Below are positions 60,643-64,000 of a stretch of DNA of 64,000 bases, one piece after another; within the stretch, counting starts at the first letter, position 1, and each line of letters opens with the position of its first letter. The position numbers and the translations under genes are program-made. The notes beneath the pieces were generated by a model. That model made no database searches. It was given only the letters and a program-made list of their open reading frames with translations, and was not told the origin of the DNA. Origin of the DNA: Pseudarthrobacter sp. SSS035 (GTDB lineage Bacteria > Actinomycetota > Actinomycetes > Actinomycetales > Micrococcaceae); assembly GCF_023273875.1 (NCBI RefSeq), contig NZ_CP096882.1, positions 1,798,001-1,862,000 on the forward strand, written 5' to 3'.

Positions 60643-62580
60643 GTGAGTGATTCGGCCCGCACCCCGCTCCACCGGGAGGACAGCCTCCCGGTGGATAACC
60701 AGCGCGTCCTGAGCGGCCGCTACGAACTCGGCGGAATCATCGGCCGCGGGGGGATGGCGGATGTCCACCGCGGAGTGGATACCCGCCTTGGCCGGACCGT
60801 TGCCATCAAGCTACTTCGCCCGGATATGGCCCGTGATCCGCAGTTCCAGGCACGCTTCAAACGGGAAGCGCAGTCCGTGGCGGCGTTGAACCATCCGTCC
60901 ATCGTCGCCATTTACGACACGGGCGAACATACGGTTCCGGATGGCTCGGAGGACAGTGTCCGGGTGCCGTACATCGTGATGGAGTTTGTTGAGGGCCGGA
61001 CCATCCGCGACCTGATCCGGGCCAAGGAAGTCAGCATTGACCGGGCCATCGACTTCTGCCTGGGCGTGCTTTCTGCCCTTGAATACAGCCACAAGGCGGG
61101 CATCGTCCACCGGGACATCAAACCCGCCAACGTGATGTACTGCGACGGCTCCAATTCCGTGAAGGTCATGGACTTCGGGATCGCCCGGGCCATCGCCGAT
61201 TCATCCGCCACCATGACGCAGACCCAGGCCGTGGTGGGCACTGCCCAGTACCTCTCGCCCGAGCAAGCCCGGGGCGAAACAGTGGATGCGCGTAGCGACC
61301 TCTACTCCGCAGCGTGCCTGTTGTACGAAATGCTCACCGCCCGCCCGCCCTTTATTGGTGACAGTCCCGTGTCCGTGGCGTACCAGCACGTCAGGGAAAT
61401 CCCGGAGCCCGCGAGCAGCGTGAACCCGGAGGTCTCGGCCGCCCTGGACAGTGTCCTGGCCAAGGCTCTGCAGAAGAACCGGGCGGACCGTTTCCAGGAC
61501 GCGGCCGCCTTCCGGCGTGCGCTCCGCGCCGCCCGGGCGGGCGTGTCCGTGCCCGCGCTGGCCGCGACCGAAGCCCCCACCGATCCCAACGACCATGTCC
61601 CGACGCCGGAACGCCCGCCCGTGACAGAGGCGTTCGGGCTCACCGGAGCCGGCTTCCTGGACGATGCCCCCACCGGCCGGCAGCGCAACGCGGACGACAC
61701 CCGGACTGACGGCGTACCGGTCATGGCGGCCGCCACCCTGGGACAGTCGGATGTCGATGAACTGCCCTTGGGCTTCGCGCCGGAACGTGAGCGGACCGCC
61801 CGGCAGAAGTCCCGTCGTCGTACGTGGATTGCCACGTTGGTGATCTTCACCCTGCTGGTTCTTGGCGGCGGCGGTCTCTGGCTCTACAACGTCGTGAACC
61901 AGCCCCCTGCCGCGCCGCCCAAGGTGGAGGTTCCGGCGGTGGCGACTCTGACGGAATCGGCGGCGCTGCAAGAACTTTATGGTGCCAATCTGCGCCCGCA
62001 GATCAAACGGAACAAGCACGAGACCATACCCAGCGGGACGGCCATCGGCACTGACCCGGTGGCCGGAACCTCACTTGACCCCAATGCGGAGGTGATCCTG
62101 AATATCTCTGAAGGCCCCAGCGCCGTCAAGATTCCGGAGAACCTTCCGGGCCAGACAGAAGCCGCGGCGCGGGACATCCTGCGCCAGGCAGGACTCGTGG
62201 GAGCCCCTTCCACCACCACCGCCAACAGCGCCACCGTTCCCGGCGGCAGGGTGATTACCACCAGCCCGGCACCAGGCCAGATGGTAGGCCCGGGCACCAC
62301 GGTGGAGATCGTGATTTCCACCGGCAAGGTGTCCATGCCTGAACTGCGCGGCCGCACGCGTGCCGAGGCGGAAACGGCGCTGAAGGAACTTGGCCTGGTC
62401 CCGAACGTCCAGGAAGTGGAGAACTCTGAGGTGGAGGCGGGCCGGGTCACGGATCAAAGTGACCCAGTGAACGCCGCCGTCGATCAGGGCAAAACGATCA
62501 ATATTGTGGTGGCCAAGGCACCGGCCCCTCCGCCTTCACCATCGCCTACGGCCACGCCCACACCCACTAAAAAGGGCTAA
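60643..62580 (+). CDS. pknB: PknB: transmembrane Ser/Thr protein kinase with PASTA repeats
   Basis: 645 residues from GTG 60643 (an in-frame TTG at 60637 is the alternative). Kinase domain with GRGGMADV, ATP Lys K56, HRD with D158, DFG at ~177-179. One membrane span (WIATLVIFTLLVLGGGGLWLYNVV), then three PASTA repeats (~425-630): ATLTESAALQELYGANL, QTEAAARDILRQAGLVG, RTRAEAETALKELGLVP. It senses muropeptide or lipid II and controls wall growth and division with FhaA/PstP. Last gene of the operon; short Pro/Thr tail. Confidence 0.95.
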   Translation: MSDSARTPLHREDSLPVDNQRVLSGRYELGGIIGRGGMADVHRGVDTRLGRTVAIKLLRPDMARDPQFQARFKREAQSVAALNHPSIVAIYDTGEHTVPDGSEDSVRVPYIVMEFVEGRTIRDLIRAKEVSIDRAIDFCLGVLSALEYSHKAGIVHRDIKPANVMYCDGSNSVKVMDFGIARAIADSSATMTQTQAVVGTAQYLSPEQARGETVDARSDLYSAACLLYEMLTARPPFIGDSPVSVAYQHVREIPEPASSVNPEVSAALDSVLAKALQKNRADRFQDAAAFRRALRAARAGVSVPALAATEAPTDPNDHVPTPERPPVTEAFGLTGAGFLDDAPTGRQRNADDTRTDGVPVMAAATLGQSDVDELPLGFAPERERTARQKSRRRTWIATLVIFTLLVLGGGGLWLYNVVNQPPAAPPKVEVPAVATLTESAALQELYGANLRPQIKRNKHETIPSGTAIGTDPVAGTSLDPNAEVILNISEGPSAVKIPENLPGQTEAAARDILRQAGLVGAPSTTTANSATVPGGRVITTSPAPGQMVGPGTTVEIVISTGKVSMPELRGRTRAEAETALKELGLVPNVQEVENSEVEAGRVTDQSDPVNAAVDQGKTINIVVAKAPAPPPSPSPTATPTPTKKG

Positions 62581-62599
62581 GCCTCCACCCGCTCCTTAA

Positions 62600-62666
62600 A
62601 GCAACGCGGGGTCACTTCGCGCCCATCCCGAAGGGGAACATGGGCGCGAAGTGACCCCGCGTTGCT
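62600..62666. repeat. 27-bp perfect inverted repeat between convergent pknB and trpG
   Basis: Arms at 62600-62626 and 62640-62666 are perfectly complementary (27 bp), with a 13-base loop. One arm begins AGCAACGCGGGGTCAC. It lies 20 bases after pknB and 13 bases before the trpG stop. It can act as a bidirectional terminator. I have an unverified impression that near-identical palindromes recur in Arthrobacter intergenic regions, so it may also be a REP-type element. Confidence 0.75.
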
Positions 62667-62678
62667 CGTGTGTTCCGG

Positions 62679-63320
62679 TCAGTGCTGGATGAGCGGGCTC
62701 AGCGTGGCCGCACGGGCGGCGGCTCCCGCCATTCCCAGGGACTCGAGCCAGTTGCCCAGCATCTGGTAGCCGCCTTCGGTCAGGACCGACTCCGGGTGGA
62801 ACTGCACCCCGCACAGCGGGGCAGTGCGGTGCTGCAGGCCCATCACGACGCCGGTCGCGGTCTCTGCGGTGATCTCCAGGACGTCGGGGATGGTGTCCCT
62901 TACCGCTGCCAGCGAGTGGTAGCGCGTCGCTGTCACGGGGGAGGGGAGCCCGGCGAAGACGCTGGTGCCGTTGTGCTCCACCAGTGAGGTCTTGCCGTGC
63001 ATTAGCTCCGGCGCGTGGGTCACTGTGCCGCCATAGGCTTCGGCCAGGGCCTGATGGCCCAGGCACACACCGAACATCGGTTTGTTGTTCGCCCCGCACC
63101 ACTTGATCAGCTCAATGCACACGCCCGCCTCGGCGGGGTTTCCCGGACCGGGTGAGATGAGGACGCCGTCGCGCGTTTGTGCCATCTCGATGGCTTCAGC
63201 GAGGGTCACGTCGTCGTTGCGGACAACGGTGGTCTCGGCGCCGAGTTCCTGGAGGTAGCCCACCAGGGTGTAAACGAAGCTGTCGTAGTTGTCTACGACC
63301 AGAATTTTGGTTGTGGTCAT
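62679..63320 (-). CDS. Anthranilate/aminodeoxychorismate synthase glutamine amidotransferase
   Basis: 213 residues from ATG 63320 (MTTTKILVVDNYDSFVYTLVGYLQ). Class I glutamine amidotransferase: SPGPGNPAEAG, nucleophile Cys in MFGVCLGHQALAEAYGG, and catalytic His-Glu in CGVQFHPESVLTEGG. It supplies ammonia from glutamine to TrpE or PabB (TrpG/PabA; both roles are possible). Neither partner is in the window. Its ATG overlaps the stop of the small membrane protein upstream. Confidence 0.93.
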   Translation of the reverse strand: MTTTKILVVDNYDSFVYTLVGYLQELGAETTVVRNDDVTLAEAIEMAQTRDGVLISPGPGNPAEAGVCIELIKWCGANNKPMFGVCLGHQALAEAYGGTVTHAPELMHGKTSLVEHNGTSVFAGLPSPVTATRYHSLAAVRDTIPDVLEITAETATGVVMGLQHRTAPLCGVQFHPESVLTEGGYQMLGNWLESLGMAGAAARAATLSPLIQH

Positions 63321-63487
63321 GGCTGGCTTGCAGAACCAATCGTTGAGTCGGTGAATGCGGTGAACCCGGACATCCATGGGAACAGGAACTGAACCATCAG
63401 GATCAGTGCGCCGGCGATGAGCACCAGCGACGTGAGGATCCGCAGCCAGAGGGGGCCTGGCAGGTGGCGGAAAATCCAGCCGTACAT
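63317..63487 (-). CDS. Small membrane protein between sortase and trpG/pabA
   Basis: 56 residues: MYGWIFRHLPGPLWLRIL, one membrane span (TSLVLIAGALILMVQFLFPW) and a short outside tail. Its ATG lies two bases after the sortase stop and its TGA overlaps the trpG ATG, so both junctions indicate translational coupling. No family is assigned; the basic N terminus and the placement suggest a wall/sortase-associated or membrane-tethering role. Confidence 0.78.
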   Translation of the reverse strand: MYGWIFRHLPGPLWLRILTSLVLIAGALILMVQFLFPWMSGFTAFTDSTIGSASQP

Positions 63488-63489
63488 AC

Positions 63490-64000
63490 TCAGTTTCCTC
63501 CCACCGCTGCGGCCACCTGGGCGGCGATCTCGGCCGGCGGGCCCGCGGAGGCAGGCTGCCAGCTATCCAGCAGCGCGTACGCGATGATGCGTTCCTCGGC
63601 GCCGAAGCGCGGATTGCAACTGGTCATGGTGAGGAAGCTTTCGGTGGGAGTGACGCCGGGGCGGGTGGGGACCGGTTCCAGGACATCGGTCCGGGACGGC
63701 ATCACAATCTGGTTGTTGCGGAAGACATAGATGTAGTAGCCGTCCTTGGTCTGGACGTAGATTTTGTCCCCCGGGACAAGGGTGTGGATATTGTCCAGGA
63801 CGGCACCGTGCGTCTGTCGGTGTCCGGCCACCGCGAAGTTACCGACGGCGCCGGGCATGGCGGTGTTGGCGTAATGGCCAAGCCCCAGCGTATCCAGGAC
63901 ATCCCCGGTGGTTCCCTGCACGATGGGTCGCGTGTAGTTGGGGCCAAAGCGGGGGATATACATGATGCCGATGGTGCCGGCATGCCCTGGTGCCGCGGCA
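63490..64000 (-). CDS. Class E sortase, C-terminal part
   Basis: The frame is open to the window edge (AAAPGHAGTIGIMYIPRFG...), so the N-terminal membrane anchor is outside. Sortase core: IGIMYIPRFGPNYTRPIVQGTT; His in FAVAGHRQTHG; catalytic Cys in LTMTSCNPRFGAEERI, with Arg a few residues later. The motif and the TSCNP context match class E actinobacterial sortases, which anchor LAXTG-type proteins to the wall. Coupled downstream to the 56-residue protein and trpG. Confidence 0.92.
   Translation of the reverse strand, partial: AAAPGHAGTIGIMYIPRFGPNYTRPIVQGTTGDVLDTLGLGHYANTAMPGAVGNFAVAGHRQTHGAVLDNIHTLVPGDKIYVQTKDGYYIYVFRNNQIVMPSRTDVLEPVPTRPGVTPTESFLTMTSCNPRFGAEERIIAYALLDSWQPASAGPPAEIAAQVAAAVGGN

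Noticed and set aside
1..64000. CRISPR arrays, rRNA genes, riboswitch consensus
   Set aside because: No regularly spaced repeat series, no rRNA-like stretch and no recognisable riboswitch core seen on either strand.

Overview
High-GC actinobacterial chromosome, most like an Arthrobacter/Pseudarthrobacter-type member of the Micrococcaceae. The evidence is the GC-rich third-position coding bias, frequent GTG starts, the fhaA-fhaB-pstP-rodA-pbpA-pknA-pknB cell-division block next to a class E sortase and trpG/pabA, and a dense set of sugar-acid and oligosaccharide uptake operons. Assignments come from reading protein motifs by eye; no database search was run.

Layout. (1) 1-3.0 kb: end of a binding-protein-dependent sugar ABC transporter (partial solute-binding protein, two permeases) followed by an IclR regulator. 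(2) 3.1-9.6 kb: 5-oxoprolinase-type operon on the minus strand (pxpA, MFS carrier, fused pxpB-pxpC, biotin carboxylase/BCCP) with a divergent GntR/FCD regulator and a palindromic operator between them. (3) 9.6-14.3 kb: housekeeping and hypothetical genes (lipoprotein, HTH-less LysR-type substrate-binding protein, DUF5997-like, VOC, PPOX-fold protein, universal stress protein). (4) 14.3-17.4 kb: tctC-tctB-tctA tripartite carboxylate transporter. (5) 17.6-24.6 kb: minus-strand carbohydrate operon (ABC transporter, hydroxyacid dehydrogenase, two sugar-phosphate isomerase-like proteins) with a DeoR/LacI-hybrid regulator. (6) 25.5-31.5 kb: LysR regulator and glucarate catabolism genes kdgD, ketoglutarate-semialdehyde dehydrogenase, gudD and an AEC carrier. 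(7) 31.5-46.4 kb: a genomic island with an integrase-HTH-integrase-like cassette, an IS21 element with a broken istA, and AT-richer unknown genes. It also holds a 1.3 kilo-residue M6-type metalloprotease fusion with a translationally coupled partner, and a decayed serine recombinase. (8) 46.5-48.4 kb: a galactarate/talarate dehydratase-like gene with its GntR regulator. (9) 48.4-52.2 kb: amine oxidase and amino-acid/polyamine permease with a divergent TetR regulator. (10) 52.2-64 kb: UPF0158 protein, tRNA-Leu(CAG), the cell-wall/kinase operon, and trpG, a 56-residue membrane protein and sortase E.

How it fits together. A composite LysR-type operator occurs three times: before tctC, at the lysR start codon, and before kdgD. 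It ties the TctCBA transporter 9 kb away to the glucarate pathway. The galactarate dehydratase beyond the island makes the same kind of intermediate that KdgD consumes, so the island appears to have split one sugar-acid gene cluster. The least explained material is the 38.3-45.3 kb cargo, above all the propeller-like/M6/CARDB-like protein and its neighbours.
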